From the NCBI RefSeq assembly GCF_014640615.1, contig NZ_BMHH01000003.1:241823-305822 (forward strand): DNA of 64,000 bases, in the 5' to 3' direction. Numbering within the stretch: the first letter of the stretch is position 1; each line of letters begins with the position of its first letter. The DNA comes from Paramesorhizobium endophyticum. GTDB taxonomy: Bacteria > Pseudomonadota > Alphaproteobacteria > Rhizobiales > Rhizobiaceae. Under the pieces are notes generated by a model. It made no database searches, was not told the DNA's origin, and worked only from the letters and a program-made list of their open reading frames with translations. Position numbers and translations under genes: made by a program. Below are positions 36,478-46,364 of this stretch, one piece after another.

Positions 36478-36980
36478 AAGACAAGGCTGTAGAAGAAAAA
36501 GCTGAAGCCGTGCTCGCCGCCTGTCGCAAGGCCGGAATGATGCTCGCGACGGCGGAATCCTGCACCGGCGGCCAGATCATATCGGCGCTGACCGATATTG
36601 CCGGTTGTTCCCATGTGGTCGACCGCGGTTTCATCACGTATTCCAACGAGGCAAAGCAGGAGATGCTGGGCGTCCCGGCTGCGCTGATCGAACAGGTCGG
36701 CGCGGTATCCAGGGAAGTCGCCCTCGCCATGGTGGAAGGCGCCCTCGCCCACTCGCATGCAGGCGTCGCAATCGCCGTCACCGGCATTGCCGGCCCGGAT
36801 GGCGGCTCGGAAGAAAAGCCCGTGGGCCTCGTCCACATCGCCGCCATGCGCCGGGACGGCAAGGCGGTCCACCGCGAATGCCGGTTTGGCGATCTGGGCC
36901 GCGATGGCGTGCGCCGCGCTACGGTGCTGACCGCGTTGGGGCTGGTGGCGGAAGTGTTGGGGACTGAAACCAACAAGTGA
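36474..36980 (+). CDS. CinA-family nicotinamide-nucleotide amidohydrolase
   Basis: 168 residues, the CinA C-terminal (PncC) domain alone. Signature [20 protein letters not shown] with the catalytic serine, then [16 protein letters not shown] and [15 protein letters not shown]. PncC deamidates NMN to NaMN in NAD salvage. The N-terminal molybdopterin-like CinA domain is absent, which is normal for the short form. ATG 36474 overlaps the ispDF stop codon. Confidence 0.93.
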   Translation: MKDKAVEEKAEAVLAACRKAGMMLATAESCTGGQIISALTDIAGCSHVVDRGFITYSNEAKQEMLGVPAALIEQVGAVSREVALAMVEGALAHSHAGVAIAVTGIAGPDGGSEEKPVGLVHIAAMRRDGKAVHRECRFGDLGRDGVRRATVLTALGLVAEVLGTETNK

Positions 36981-36992
36981 CGGGGCAATCAA

Positions 36993-37154
36993 ATGCGACG
37001 TCTGGTAACTATTGCTCTACTTGGCATCCTGTCAGGCACATCGCTCGCCCGTGCGGAAACTGTTGTTCTGTGCACCGCTATTGCCGATGCAGCCACCCGA
37101 GATGGCGTGCGCCGCGCGACGGTGCTGACAGCGCTGGAGGTGGTTGAGTTATGA
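36993..37154 (+). pseudogene. Chimeric remnant: secreted-protein N-terminus joined to duplicated cinA tail
   Basis: A 53-codon frame. Residues 1-22 are a signal peptide (LVTIALLGILSGTSLARAE). Residues 22-35 (ETVVLCTAIADAAT) resemble the start of mature class D beta-lactamases, whose catalytic part would follow but is missing. From residue 36 the sequence [13 protein letters not shown] copies the end of the adjacent cinA product (DNA 37100-37135 versus 36902-36937, few mismatches, same frame). This looks like a deletion or recombination between short homologies. Beta-lactamase origin is tentative. Confidence 0.5.
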
Positions 37155-37178
37155 CCAGAAGGAAAACAAGCCGGGATA

Positions 37179-37274
37179 TCAGCGTATATGTCTCACGTAA
37201 TAGAGCCCCCAAGCGCCGATGAGTAGTCCACCAACCGGGGCAATGAACAGCGACAGCATTTGTAGCGTTGTCAT
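37179..37274 (-). CDS. 31-residue single-pass membrane micro-protein
   Basis: ATG at 37274 follows AGAAGGA at 7 nt. The 31 codons encode MTTLQMLSLFIAPVGGLLIG followed by AWGLYYVRHIR: one hydrophobic helix and a basic end. Its ATG overlaps the stop of the upstream 73-residue membrane gene (ATGA at 37271-37274). The ribosome-binding site, overlap and clean hydrophobic helix make it likely real despite its size. Function unknown. Confidence 0.55.
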   Translation of the reverse strand: MTTLQMLSLFIAPVGGLLIGAWGLYYVRHIR

Positions 37275-37492
37275 GTTCGCATCCTTCTGAGGGCTATGCT
37301 TGCCATATAATGTAAGCCAGCGGAGACGATAACGCAATTCATGCTCATAAAAATTAAAAATAGCGTTGGGCCAGAATTACTGTACAGGGCGGAAAAAAGA
37401 GGAGCCAATCCGCCAACAGCAAAAAGAGCAATGCCAATGCCATTGAGATATGTCGCCAGCAGCTTGATGCGCTCGTTATGAATCAAAGTCAT
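37271..37492 (-). CDS. Small two-helix membrane protein
   Basis: 73 residues from ATG 37492, which has a strong GGGAGGGG site 5 nt upstream; an ATG ten codons earlier lacks one. Two hydrophobic helices span about residues 12-33 (LATYLNGIGIALFAVGGLAP) and 41-65 (TLFLIFMSMNCVIVSAGLHY), with basic ends (ALRRMRT). It follows the RatA-like gene by 26 nt and overlaps the 31-residue gene downstream. Resembles small unannotated membrane proteins; no known role. Confidence 0.65.
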   Translation of the reverse strand: MTLIHNERIKLLATYLNGIGIALFAVGGLAPLFSALYSNSGPTLFLIFMSMNCVIVSAGLHYMASIALRRMRT

Positions 37493-37518
37493 GCCACCCC
37501 TCCCCCAAGTGATATTAT

Positions 37519-37968
37519 TCACCCATATATCTCATCCGCCCTACGCTCGAACGCCTCCGTAAACTTGCGGAAGGCGATGTCGAACATCGTGCCCATCAGC
37601 AGCCCGAGCGTACGGCTTTTGAACTCATAATCGATGAAGAACTCGATCTCGCAGGACGATCCGTCGCCCACGGGCCGGAAGGACCAGCGATTGTTGAGGT
37701 AACGGAACGGGCCGTCGATATAGTTGACGTCGATGATGTTTTCCGCCGGGTTGAGGAACACCTGGCTGGTGAAGGTTTCGCGGATCAGCTTGTAGCCCAC
37801 CGTCATGTCGGCGATGAGCAGCGTGCGGTCGTCGCGCTCCTTGCACGAGCGGATCGTCAACGCCTCGCACATGGGGAGGAACTGCGGATATTTTTCGACA
37901 TCGGCGACAAGCGCGAACATCTCTTCAGCCCGATGCCGCACCTGCCGTATCGTCGTGAACTGAGGCAT
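37519..37968 (-). CDS. RatA/COQ10-like SRPBCC-fold protein
   Basis: 149 residues. The START/SRPBCC fold starts MPQFTTIRQVRHRAEEMFAL and contains EKYPQFLPMCEAL, LNPAENIIDVNYIDGPFRYL and EFFIDYEFKSRTLGLLMG. COQ10-type proteins bind ubiquinone and are needed for respiration, while E. coli RatA acts on 50S subunits; the family name alone does not decide. It lies 6 nt downstream of lipA, the conserved position in Alphaproteobacteria, so the two are probably co-transcribed. Confidence 0.9.
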   Translation of the reverse strand: MPQFTTIRQVRHRAEEMFALVADVEKYPQFLPMCEALTIRSCKERDDRTLLIADMTVGYKLIRETFTSQVFLNPAENIIDVNYIDGPFRYLNNRWSFRPVGDGSSCEIEFFIDYEFKSRTLGLLMGTMFDIAFRKFTEAFERRADEIYG

Positions 37969-37974
37969 GAGTAA

Positions 37975-38946
37975 TTAAGCTCGTCCTGCCATTTGTGCTT
38001 CGCGCGCCGCCTTGAGCTTGGCGAAATCCTCGCCCGCGTGGTGCGAGGAGCGCGTCAGCGGGCTCGATGCCACAAGCAGGAAACCCTTGGTCCGCCCGAT
38101 GGTTTCATAGGATTTGAATTCTTCGGGGGTCACGAAGCGGATGACCGGGTGATGCTTGCGCGAAGGCTGGAGATATTGGCCGATGGTCAGGAAATCCACT
38201 TCCGCGGATCTGAGATCGTCCATCAGCTGGAGCACTTCGTTGCGCTCCTCGCCCAGACCCACCATGATGCCGGACTTGGTGAAGATCGTCGGGTCGAGTT
38301 CCTTGACCCGCTGCAGCAGCCGGATGGAGTGGAAATAGCGCGCGCCGGGGCGAACCTTGAGATAGTTCGACGGCACGGTTTCGAGATTGTGGTTGAAGAC
38401 GTCAGGTTTCGCTTTCACCACGATTTCGAGCGCGCCGTCCTTACGCAGGAAATCCGGCGTCAGGATTTCGATGGTCGTCGCCGGCGACGTGGCGCGGATG
38501 GCGTGGATGACGTCGGCGAAATGCTGCGCGCCGCCATCGTCGAGGTCGTCACGGTCCACTGAGGTAATGACCACATGGGTAAGGCCCATCTGCTTGACGG
38601 CCTTCGCCACATTTTCCGGCTCTTGTCTGTCGAGCGCCGTGGGAATGCCGGTCGCGACATTGCAGAAGGCGCAGGCGCGGGTGCAGATCTCACCCATGAT
38701 CATGAAGGTGGCGTGCTTCTTGTCCCAGCACTCACCGATATTGGGGCAGCCCGCCTCCTCGCACACGGTCACCAGCTTGTTCGAGCGGACGATCTCGCGC
38801 GTCTCGTTATAGCCTCTCGACACCGGCGCTTTCACGCGGATCCAGTCCGGCTTCTTGAGAATCTCCGAATCCGGCCGATGCGCCTTTTCCGGGTGACGCA
38901 GACGCTTTTCAGCAGAAAGGTTCGTCCTGTCGAGAATGGTGACCAT
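37975..38946 (-). CDS. lipA: Lipoyl synthase
   Basis: 323 residues from ATG 38946. Auxiliary cluster cysteines are in [13 protein letters not shown] and the radical-SAM CxxxCxxC cluster in [14 protein letters not shown]; the C-terminal serine ligand region RSSHHAG is also present. LipA inserts two sulfur atoms into protein-bound octanoyl groups to make the lipoyl cofactor used by the pdh complex encoded nearby. An in-frame ATG at 38997 lies inside a palindrome and is less likely. Confidence 0.97.
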   Translation of the reverse strand: MVTILDRTNLSAEKRLRHPEKAHRPDSEILKKPDWIRVKAPVSRGYNETREIVRSNKLVTVCEEAGCPNIGECWDKKHATFMIMGEICTRACAFCNVATGIPTALDRQEPENVAKAVKQMGLTHVVITSVDRDDLDDGGAQHFADVIHAIRATSPATTIEILTPDFLRKDGALEIVVKAKPDVFNHNLETVPSNYLKVRPGARYFHSIRLLQRVKELDPTIFTKSGIMVGLGEERNEVLQLMDDLRSAEVDFLTIGQYLQPSRKHHPVIRFVTPEEFKSYETIGRTKGFLLVASSPLTRSSHHAGEDFAKLKAAREAQMAGRA

Positions 38947-38970
38947 CGAAAACCTGCTTTCAACCCGTTG

Positions 38971-38999
38971 GCATGACCCCGAAACGATCAGGGTCATGC
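38971..38999. repeat. Short palindrome upstream of lipA
   Basis: GCATGACCC (38971-38979) and GGGTCATGC (38991-38999) are perfect inverted repeats with CGAAACGATCA as loop. It is 24 nt upstream of the lipA ATG. Similar elements lie before lpd (40988-41032) and divIC (46280-46320). Confidence 0.7.
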
Positions 39000-39015
39000 A
39001 ATGAAACGCCTTGCG

Positions 39016-39261
39016 TCAATTCCTGACGATCTTGGCGATGAACAGCAAGATGCAGGAGCCGACAAAGCCCTGCACCAGATAGCCGAGCCATCCCGCCGCG
39101 ATATGGATATTCGCGGCATCAAAAATGGCATTGGCAAGCACCGCGCCGATAATGCCGATCACGATGTTCATGAACACGCCGAAACGAAGGCCCATCACGA
39201 TCCCGGCAAGCCAGCCCGCCAGGCCCCCAATGATAACAGCTGCAATCCAACCCACACCCAT
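39016..39261 (-). CDS. GlsB/YeaQ/YmgE-family membrane protein
   Basis: 81 residues from ATG 39261, which follows AGGAGGGAATTCAA. Three hydrophobic segments with conserved glycines (MGVGWIAAVIIGGLAGWLAG, then NIVIGIIGAVLANAIF and GFVGSCILLFIAKIV) match the transglycosylase-associated/GlsB family of small stress-related inner-membrane proteins. The longer open frame upstream is the translated palindromic repeat copy 3. Confidence 0.88.
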   Translation of the reverse strand: MGVGWIAAVIIGGLAGWLAGIVMGLRFGVFMNIVIGIIGAVLANAIFDAANIHIAAGWLGYLVQGFVGSCILLFIAKIVRN

Positions 39262-39341
39262 TTGAATTCCCTCCTGAAAAAGCCCCCCATGATATGGGCG
39301 GTTATTTGCAATTATGCAACGATTGAACGTTGCGCCAAGAC

Positions 39342-39499
39342 ACCCCCCTCTGCCCTGCCGGGCATCTCCCCCACAAGGGGGGAGATTGGCCTTCATCGAT
39401 GGCCAAGCTACATCCTGCAACGTAGGCGATTGGCGAAACCGGCAATCTCATCCAATCTCCCCCCTTGTGGGGGAGATGGCCGGCAGGCCAGAGGGGGGT
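39342..39499. repeat. Mosaic palindromic repeat, copy 3
   Basis: Ends ACCCCCCTCTGCCCTGCCGG (39342-39361) and its imperfect reverse complement finishing at 39499, with inner arms CTCCCCCACAAGGGGGGAG and CTCCCCCCTTGTGGGGGAG. It lies between lpd and the GlsB-like gene, 20 nt after the lpd stop. Confidence 0.85.
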
Positions 39500-39519
39500 G
39501 CCTGGCGCATCCGCCCGAA

Positions 39520-40965
39520 TTAAGCGTTCAGCACCCGCCCGTAGGCATCCAGCACGCTTTCCTTCATCGCTTCCGAAAGGGTCGGGTGCGGGAAGATCGT
39601 GTGGATCAGCTCTTCCTCGGTCGTCTCCAGATTCATGGCGATGACGAAGCCCTGGACGAGTTCGGTCACTTCCGGGCCCACCAGATGAGCGCCGATGAGT
39701 TCGCCGGTCTTCTTGTCGAAGATCGTCTTGACCATGCCGTAGTCTTCGCCCAGCGCCACGGCCTTGCCATTGGCGGTGAACGGGAAGCGGCCGACGCGGA
39801 TGTCGCGGCCCTGCTCCTTTGCCTTGGCTTCGGTGAGGCCCACGGAGGCGACCTGCGGGGTGCAATAGGTGCAGCCGGGAATCTTCAGCTTGTCCATCGG
39901 GTGGACATTCGGCAGGCCCGCGATCTTTTCGACGCAGATCACCGCCTCATGCTCCGCCTTGTGGGCGAGAAGCGGCGGGCCGGCCACGTCGCCGATGGCG
40001 TAGATGCCCGGCACATTGGTCTTGCCGTAGCCATCGATCACGATGAAGCCGCGATCCGTCTTCACGCCGACGGCTTCCAGCCCGATATTCTCGATATTGG
40101 CCTGCACCCCCACGGCGGAAATCATCCGGTCGGCGGTGATGGTCTCCTTCGAGCCGTCCTTCTTCTCGATGGTCGCGGTGATGGAATCCGCGCCCTTTTC
40201 CACCTTGGCGACCTTCGCCTCCAGATGGATCTTCATGCCCTGCTTTTCGAACTGCTTCCTGGCGATGGCGGATATCTCGGCATCCTCCACCGGCATGACC
40301 TGGTTCATGATCTCGACGACCGTGACGTCAACGCCCATGGCGCGGTAGAAGCTGGCGAACTCGATGCCGATCGCGCCCGAGCCCATGACGAGCAGCGATT
40401 TCGGCAGCGCTTCCGGCTTCATCGCCTCGAAATAGGTCCAGATCAACTTGCCATCGGGCTCGATGCCCGGCAGCGCGCGCGGGCGGGCGCCGGTGGCGAT
40501 GATGATGTGCCTGGCGGTGTAGGTCCCCTCGCCCAGCGTATTCTTCGGCACGGGGCCGACCGGCTCAACCGGCTTCTTCGACGGCTTGGTGACGGTGATC
40601 TCGCCGGGCTTGGTGATTTTCGCTTCGCCCCAGATGATGTCGACCTTGTTCTTCTTGAACAGGAAGCCGACGCCATTGTTCATCCTGTGCGCGATGCCGC
40701 GCGAGCGGGTGACGATGGCCTTGATGTCAGGCTTGATCGTGCCGTCGAGCGTCAGGCCATATTCCTTGCCGTGCTGCGCGGTGGTCAGCACATCGGCGGA
40801 GCGCAAGAGCGCCTTGGTCGGGATGCAGCCCCAGTTGGAGCAGATGCCGGCCAGATGCTCACGCTCCACGACCGCCACCTTCATGCCCAATTGGGCGGCG
40901 CGAATGGCGGCGATATAGCCTCCCGGACCGGAACCGATAACGATGACGTCGTAGTTGTTGGCCAT
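39520..40965 (-). CDS. lpd: Dihydrolipoyl dehydrogenase (E3)
   Basis: 481 residues. FAD-binding GSGPGGYIAAIRAAQLG, redox-active disulfide in GICSNWGCIPTKALL, NAD-binding VMGSGAIGIEFASFY, and the dimer-interface HPTLSEA with the active-site histidine. It reoxidises lipoyl groups of the pyruvate dehydrogenase complex. It lies downstream of pdhABC on the minus strand with a GNAT gene between. A 683-codon frame on the opposite strand is a shadow. Confidence 0.97.
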   Translation of the reverse strand: MANNYDVIVIGSGPGGYIAAIRAAQLGMKVAVVEREHLAGICSNWGCIPTKALLRSADVLTTAQHGKEYGLTLDGTIKPDIKAIVTRSRGIAHRMNNGVGFLFKKNKVDIIWGEAKITKPGEITVTKPSKKPVEPVGPVPKNTLGEGTYTARHIIIATGARPRALPGIEPDGKLIWTYFEAMKPEALPKSLLVMGSGAIGIEFASFYRAMGVDVTVVEIMNQVMPVEDAEISAIARKQFEKQGMKIHLEAKVAKVEKGADSITATIEKKDGSKETITADRMISAVGVQANIENIGLEAVGVKTDRGFIVIDGYGKTNVPGIYAIGDVAGPPLLAHKAEHEAVICVEKIAGLPNVHPMDKLKIPGCTYCTPQVASVGLTEAKAKEQGRDIRVGRFPFTANGKAVALGEDYGMVKTIFDKKTGELIGAHLVGPEVTELVQGFVIAMNLETTEEELIHTIFPHPTLSEAMKESVLDAYGRVLNA

Positions 40966-40987
40966 ACTACCCTGCCTTGTTTTGGTC

Positions 40988-41032
40988 GCGTGATCCTATC
41001 CAAAAAAGTCTGCAGCTTTTTGGGACCATGCT
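40988..41032. repeat. Short imperfect palindrome upstream of lpd
   Basis: GCGTGATCC and GGACCATGC at the ends are partly complementary, enclosing a better stem CCAAAAA ... TTTTTGG (41000-41023). It lies 22 nt before the lpd ATG and resembles the elements before lipA and divIC. Confidence 0.5.
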
Positions 41033-41623
41033 CTAGTTCACTTCACGGGTGAGCAGCACCCAGTCGTGTCTCTTGTCCTGGCCGATGCGCTCCAGCGCTT
41101 CGAGCCGTTCAATTTCCTTGAAACCCTGCGCCGCATAAAGCGAAAGCGCTATCGTATTGTGGCTTTCGGTGATGAGGCTGATCGCCGGATTGCCGTTGCG
41201 CTTCGCCATCTCGATCTCATGGGCGACAAGCGCGCGACCGATGCCTTTGCCACGGAACTCCCGGTACACGCCGACGCTATCGACAAAGCGATGGCCGACC
41301 GCCTTCCGCTGCAATTCGATCAGCTGATCCAGCACCGGATGTCGCCCAAACCAATCTGTGACGCTCTCATCCAGCGCAAAGCCGACAGACAAACCGGCGA
41401 TCTCGCCGCCCCATTCGGCTATGGTCGTGCTTTTCCAGCCTTGCTCCTCATCGGAGCGCATTATCTGCAGCCCACGCTCCATAGCGGTCTCGGTGCGGCC
41501 GTCGAGCACCGCACCATACCAGAGCCAGGACGCAAAACCGTGCGCCGAGATATCCACCAGAATGGCGATCTCTGCGGCTTCGCGGCGTTCAGCCGGGCGG
41601 AGGTGAAGATGTTCGACCGTCAT
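41033..41623 (-). CDS. GNAT-family N-acetyltransferase
   Basis: 196 residues with GNAT features: IAGLSVGFALDESV, VDSVGVYREFRGKGIGRALV (acetyl-CoA loop R-G-K-G-I-G), and SHNTIALSLYAAQGFKEIER. The long N-terminal part before the core resembles RimI-like or spermidine-type acetyltransferases; substrate unknown. It stands between pdhC and lpd, separated from pdhC by a 280-bp repeat region. Confidence 0.88.
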   Translation of the reverse strand: MTVEHLHLRPAERREAAEIAILVDISAHGFASWLWYGAVLDGRTETAMERGLQIMRSDEEQGWKSTTIAEWGGEIAGLSVGFALDESVTDWFGRHPVLDQLIELQRKAVGHRFVDSVGVYREFRGKGIGRALVAHEIEMAKRNGNPAISLITESHNTIALSLYAAQGFKEIERLEALERIGQDKRHDWVLLTREVN

Positions 41624-41700
41624 TGCTCTCCGGGTTCCGCTCTCCCTTGCAGGAAGGGGGTGGAGCGTCTCTCCAATAAAATCGCCAAGCGCCCACGTCC

Positions 41701-41818
41701 TTCGAGGCTCATTCCGCTGCGCTCCACGAGCACCTCAGGATGAGGGCTACTGGTAGCGCCGACGCCCCTTCACCCTCATGGTGAGGTGCGATTGGAGCGC
41801 AGCGGAATGAGCCTCGAA
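41701..41818. repeat. 26-bp perfect inverted repeat within a longer hairpin
   Basis: 41701-41726 is the exact reverse complement of 41793-41818 (arm begins TTCGAGGCTCATTCCGCTGC). Inside, GCACCTCA pairs with TGAGGTGC, extending the hairpin. Next to it (about 41850-41900) lies the module ACCCTCCCCGCAAGGGGGAG. The whole 41624-41906 gap is such repeats with no gene. Confidence 0.85.
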
Positions 41819-41906
41819 CCACGAGGGTGAAGGGGCTCCAGCGCGTCACCACCCTCATCCGTCCGCTACGCGTCCACCCTCCCCGCAAGGGGGAGGGGAA
41901 CATTGA

Positions 41907-43247
41907 TTAGACCAGCATGCCCATCGGGTTCTCGATGTAGCGCTTGAAGGCGGAGGCCAGTTCCGCGCCGAGCGCGCCGTCGATGACGCGGTGGTCGAAG
42001 GCGAAGGTGGCCGTCATGACAGTACCGACCTTGAGCTCGCCATTCTTCACCACCGGCTTTTCGATGCCCGCGCCGATGGAGACGATGGAGGCATGCGGCG
42101 GGTTGATGATGGAGGTGAAGTTCGACACGCCGAACATGCCAAGATTGGAAACGGCCGTGGTGCCGCCCTGATACTCGTCCGGCTTCAGCTTCTTGTCGCG
42201 GGCGCGCTTGGCGAGGTCCTTCATCTCGTTGGAGATGACGGACAGCGTCTTCGTCTCCGCCTTGCGGATGATCGGCGTGATCAGCCCATCGGGGATCGCC
42301 ACGGCGACGCCGACGTCGGAGTGCTTGTGCTTGACGCGGGCCGTCGAGGTCCAGGAAGCATTCGCCATCGGCACGTCGCGCAACGCGAGCGCCATCGCCT
42401 TGATGATGAAATCGTTGACCGAGAGCTTGAAGGCTGGAACCTCGCCCTTCTCCGTCTTCGTCACCGGGGCGGATTTGTTGATCTCGGCGCGCAGCTTAAG
42501 CAATGCGTCGATCTCGCAATCCATCGAAACGAAGTATGACGGAACCGTCTGGTGCGATTCGGTCAGGCGCGCCGCAATCGTCTTGCGCATGCCGTCATGC
42601 GGCAAAAGCTCGTATGAGCCTTCCTCGAAGAGCTTGAGCACCGCCTCATCGGACGGGCCCTTGGCCATGGCCGGCGCGGCCTGCGGCTGGGCAGCCGGAG
42701 CAGCCTTTGCGCCGCCGGAGCTAGCTGCCTTCTCCACATCCGCCTTCACGACGCGGCCATGCGGGCCGGAGCCGGAAATGGCCGATATGTCGAGCCCGGC
42801 TTCCTTCGCCAGCCGCCGGGCGAGCGGCGAGGAGAAAACACGGTTACCGGATGCCTGAGCGGGAGCCGCCCTGGGCTGTTCCTGCTTCGCCGGCTCGGCA
42901 GCTTTCGCCTCGGGGGCGGGAGCGGGTTTTTCCTCGGTCTTCGGCGCATCCGCCTTGGCCGGAGCGGCAGAACCGCCGCCCTTCGCCGCATCGGCCACGT
43001 CCTCGCCCTCTTCGGCGAGGATCGCGATCAGCGCATTGACCTTGACGCCTTCCGTGCCCGCCGGGACGACGATCCTGGCGACCGTGCCCTCGTCGACGGC
43101 TTCCACTTCCATGGTCGCCTTGTCGGTCTCGATCTCGGCGATCACGTCACCGGGGGCGACCTTGTCGCCCTCCTTGACCAGCCATTTGGCCAGATTGCCC
43201 TCTTCCATCGTCGGGGAAAGGGCCGGCATGGTGATATTGATCGGCAT
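41907..43247 (-). CDS. pdhC: Pyruvate dehydrogenase E2 (dihydrolipoamide acetyltransferase)
   Basis: 446 residues from ATG 43247 ([20 protein letters not shown]). One lipoyl domain with the lipoylated lysine in [12 protein letters not shown], an Ala/Pro/Glu-rich linker, an E3-binding domain (SPLARRLAKEAGLDIS), a second linker, and the catalytic domain ending with the HRVIDG motif. It transfers acetyl groups from lipoate to CoA and forms the core of the complex. It follows pdhB by 17 nt. An ATG seven codons upstream overlaps pdhB and is less likely. Confidence 0.97.
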   Translation of the reverse strand: MPINITMPALSPTMEEGNLAKWLVKEGDKVAPGDVIAEIETDKATMEVEAVDEGTVARIVVPAGTEGVKVNALIAILAEEGEDVADAAKGGGSAAPAKADAPKTEEKPAPAPEAKAAEPAKQEQPRAAPAQASGNRVFSSPLARRLAKEAGLDISAISGSGPHGRVVKADVEKAASSGGAKAAPAAQPQAAPAMAKGPSDEAVLKLFEEGSYELLPHDGMRKTIAARLTESHQTVPSYFVSMDCEIDALLKLRAEINKSAPVTKTEKGEVPAFKLSVNDFIIKAMALALRDVPMANASWTSTARVKHKHSDVGVAVAIPDGLITPIIRKAETKTLSVISNEMKDLAKRARDKKLKPDEYQGGTTAVSNLGMFGVSNFTSIINPPHASIVSIGAGIEKPVVKNGELKVGTVMTATFAFDHRVIDGALGAELASAFKRYIENPMGMLV

Positions 43248-43264
43248 GTCCTGATCCTTCCACT

Positions 43265-44683
<1,419 letters not shown>

Positions 44684-44696
44684 GTCTTCCCTCCCC

Positions 44697-45737
44697 TTAG
44701 AGCAGGATATCGGTGTAAAGTTCGGACGCGTCGGGCTCAGGATCGTTTGTCGCGAAATCCGCCGAATCGGCGACGATATCGCGCACGTCCTTGTCGATTG
44801 CCTTCAACTCGTCCTCGCTCGCCCAGCCTTTTTCAAGGAGGCGATTGCGCACCTGATCTATGGGGTCATGCTCGGAGCGCATTTTCTGCACTTCGTCCTT
44901 GGAGCGGTACTTTGCCGGGTCCGACATGGAGTGGCCGCGATAGCGGTAGGTGAGCATTTCCAGGATGATCGGGCCCTTGCCGGCGCGGGTCCATTCCACC
45001 GCCTGGTCGGCCGCGGCCTTCACCGCGCGCACATCCATGCCATCGACCTGGATGCCGGGGATATCGAAGGACGCGCCGCGCTTCGAAAAATCCGTCTGCG
45101 CCGATGCGCGGGCCGTCGAAGTGCCCATGCCGTAGCGGTTGTTCTCGATCACATAGACGACCGGCAGGCTCCAGAGCTTGGCCATGTTGAAGCTCTCGTA
45201 GACCTGGCCCTGATTGGCCGCGCCATCGCCGAAATAGGTGATCGAGACATTGTCATTGCCGCGATATTTGTTGGCGAAGGCAAGGCCGGTGCCGAGCGGC
45301 ACCTGCGCGCCGACGATGCCATGGCCGCCATAGAAAAACTTTTCCTTGGAGAACATGTGCATCGAGCCGCCCTTCCCCTTGGAAAGGCCGTGGCGCCGTC
45401 CGGTCAGCTCCGCCATGACACCGCGCGGGCTCATGCCCGTGGCAAGCATATGGCCATGGTCGCGATAGGCCGTGATGACCTGATCGCCCTTCTTCAGCGC
45501 AAGCTGCATGCCGACGACGACCGCTTCCTGGCCGATATAGAGATGGCAGAAACCGCCGATGAGGCCCATGCCGTAGAGCTGGCCGGCCTTCTCCTCGAAA
45601 CGCCGGATCAGCAGCATTTCGCGGTAGGCGTTAATTTCCTGTTCCTTGGTGAAATCGGCAGGCTTGGGTGCCTTGGGTGCGTTCGAAGAAGCCGCCTGCG
45701 CTTTCGGCGCAGGAGCTTGATTAGCCCTCGGTGCCAT
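44697..45737 (-). CDS. pdhA: Pyruvate dehydrogenase E1 alpha subunit
   Basis: 346 residues. After an Ala/Pro-rich N-terminus, the E1 alpha core includes [20 protein letters not shown], the phosphorylation-loop-like [15 protein letters not shown] and the thiamine diphosphate motif [17 protein letters not shown] ending in NN. First gene of the pdhA-pdhB-pdhC operon. The ATG at 45737 follows AGGGAG. The upstream gap to divIC contains a likely terminator. Confidence 0.97.
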   Translation of the reverse strand: MAPRANQAPAPKAQAASSNAPKAPKPADFTKEQEINAYREMLLIRRFEEKAGQLYGMGLIGGFCHLYIGQEAVVVGMQLALKKGDQVITAYRDHGHMLATGMSPRGVMAELTGRRHGLSKGKGGSMHMFSKEKFFYGGHGIVGAQVPLGTGLAFANKYRGNDNVSITYFGDGAANQGQVYESFNMAKLWSLPVVYVIENNRYGMGTSTARASAQTDFSKRGASFDIPGIQVDGMDVRAVKAAADQAVEWTRAGKGPIILEMLTYRYRGHSMSDPAKYRSKDEVQKMRSEHDPIDQVRNRLLEKGWASEDELKAIDKDVRDIVADSADFATNDPEPDASELYTDILL

Positions 45738-45846
45738 TACTCACTCCCTGTTATGGTTGGCGGGGAGGATAAACGGGTGTTACACAAGATACAATATGCG
45801 CCCAGCGCATGGCTGCTATGAGATTATAACATCCTAATAATACACA

Positions 45847-45878
45847 ATAAAAAGGCGATTAACCTGGTTTCGGTTAAT
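45847..45878 (-). terminator. Probable intrinsic terminator of divIC
   Basis: On the minus strand ATTAACC-GAAACCA-GGTTAAT (45878-45858) is followed by CGCC and TTTTTATT. The stem is AT-rich but the T-run is good. It lies between the divIC stop and the pdhA start region. Confidence 0.5.
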
Positions 45879-45947
45879 TAGCTATGCGTTTTCGCGCCGA
45901 CTCGTGGGTTGCGGATCATCTCCCCGCCTCGCCCGCGCGATCAAAAT

Positions 45948-46262
45948 TCAGTGCGGCAGCATGATCGTCACCTCATCCGGGCGTGACAGATTCAGGGCGC
46001 GGCGCGCCTGCTCATCGAGCATGTCCTTCTCGATGGAACCGTCGCGCACCAGCGCCACTTCCCGCTCCAGATCGGTGCGCCGGCGCGTCAAGTCGGCGAG
46101 CTGATCGTTCATGATCCTGATCTGCTCTTCCAGCTTCACCCGGGCATTGATGCCATATTCGCCATGATAGGCGTGGAAGCCGAAATAATAGAGAAACGCG
46201 GCTGTAAGAGCCGGCACGATCAGCCGTCCACGAATCGATTTGCGCTTCTGTTTTGTCCACAT
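45948..46262 (-). CDS. Septum formation initiator family protein (FtsB/DivIC-like)
   Basis: 104 residues from ATG 46262. A basic N-terminus, one membrane helix (LIVPALTAAFLYYFGFHAYH), then a coiled coil (about 45-80, LEEQIRIMNDQLADLTRRRT) and a conserved tail (RRALNLSRPDEVTIMLP). FtsB/DivIC proteins link early and late divisome parts. The position next to pdhA and eno is conserved in Rhizobiales. A GATC-type palindrome lies 17 nt upstream of the start. Confidence 0.92.
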   Translation of the reverse strand: MWTKQKRKSIRGRLIVPALTAAFLYYFGFHAYHGEYGINARVKLEEQIRIMNDQLADLTRRRTDLEREVALVRDGSIEKDMLDEQARRALNLSRPDEVTIMLPH

Positions 46263-46279
46263 GGCCCCGATACCTTCGC

Positions 46280-46320
46280 GCATGATCCAAAAGGTGCTGA
46301 CTTTTCGGTCAGGATCATGC
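46280..46320. repeat. Short palindrome upstream of divIC
   Basis: GCATGATCC (46280-46288) and GGATCATGC (46312-46320) are perfect inverted repeats, 23-nt loop. Same type as the element before lipA. Such GATCATGC elements are frequent in rhizobial intergenic DNA, from general knowledge. Confidence 0.7.
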
Positions 46321-46364
46321 GGCTACCAAGGCAGCACACAAACATTGTTTTGCTTAACAGAGGC

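Noticed and set aside
39001-41052. A 683-codon open frame on the plus strand
   Set aside because: It is antisense to lpd, with low-complexity H/D/R/G composition typical of a shadow frame in GC-rich DNA; lpd on the minus strand has every family motif.
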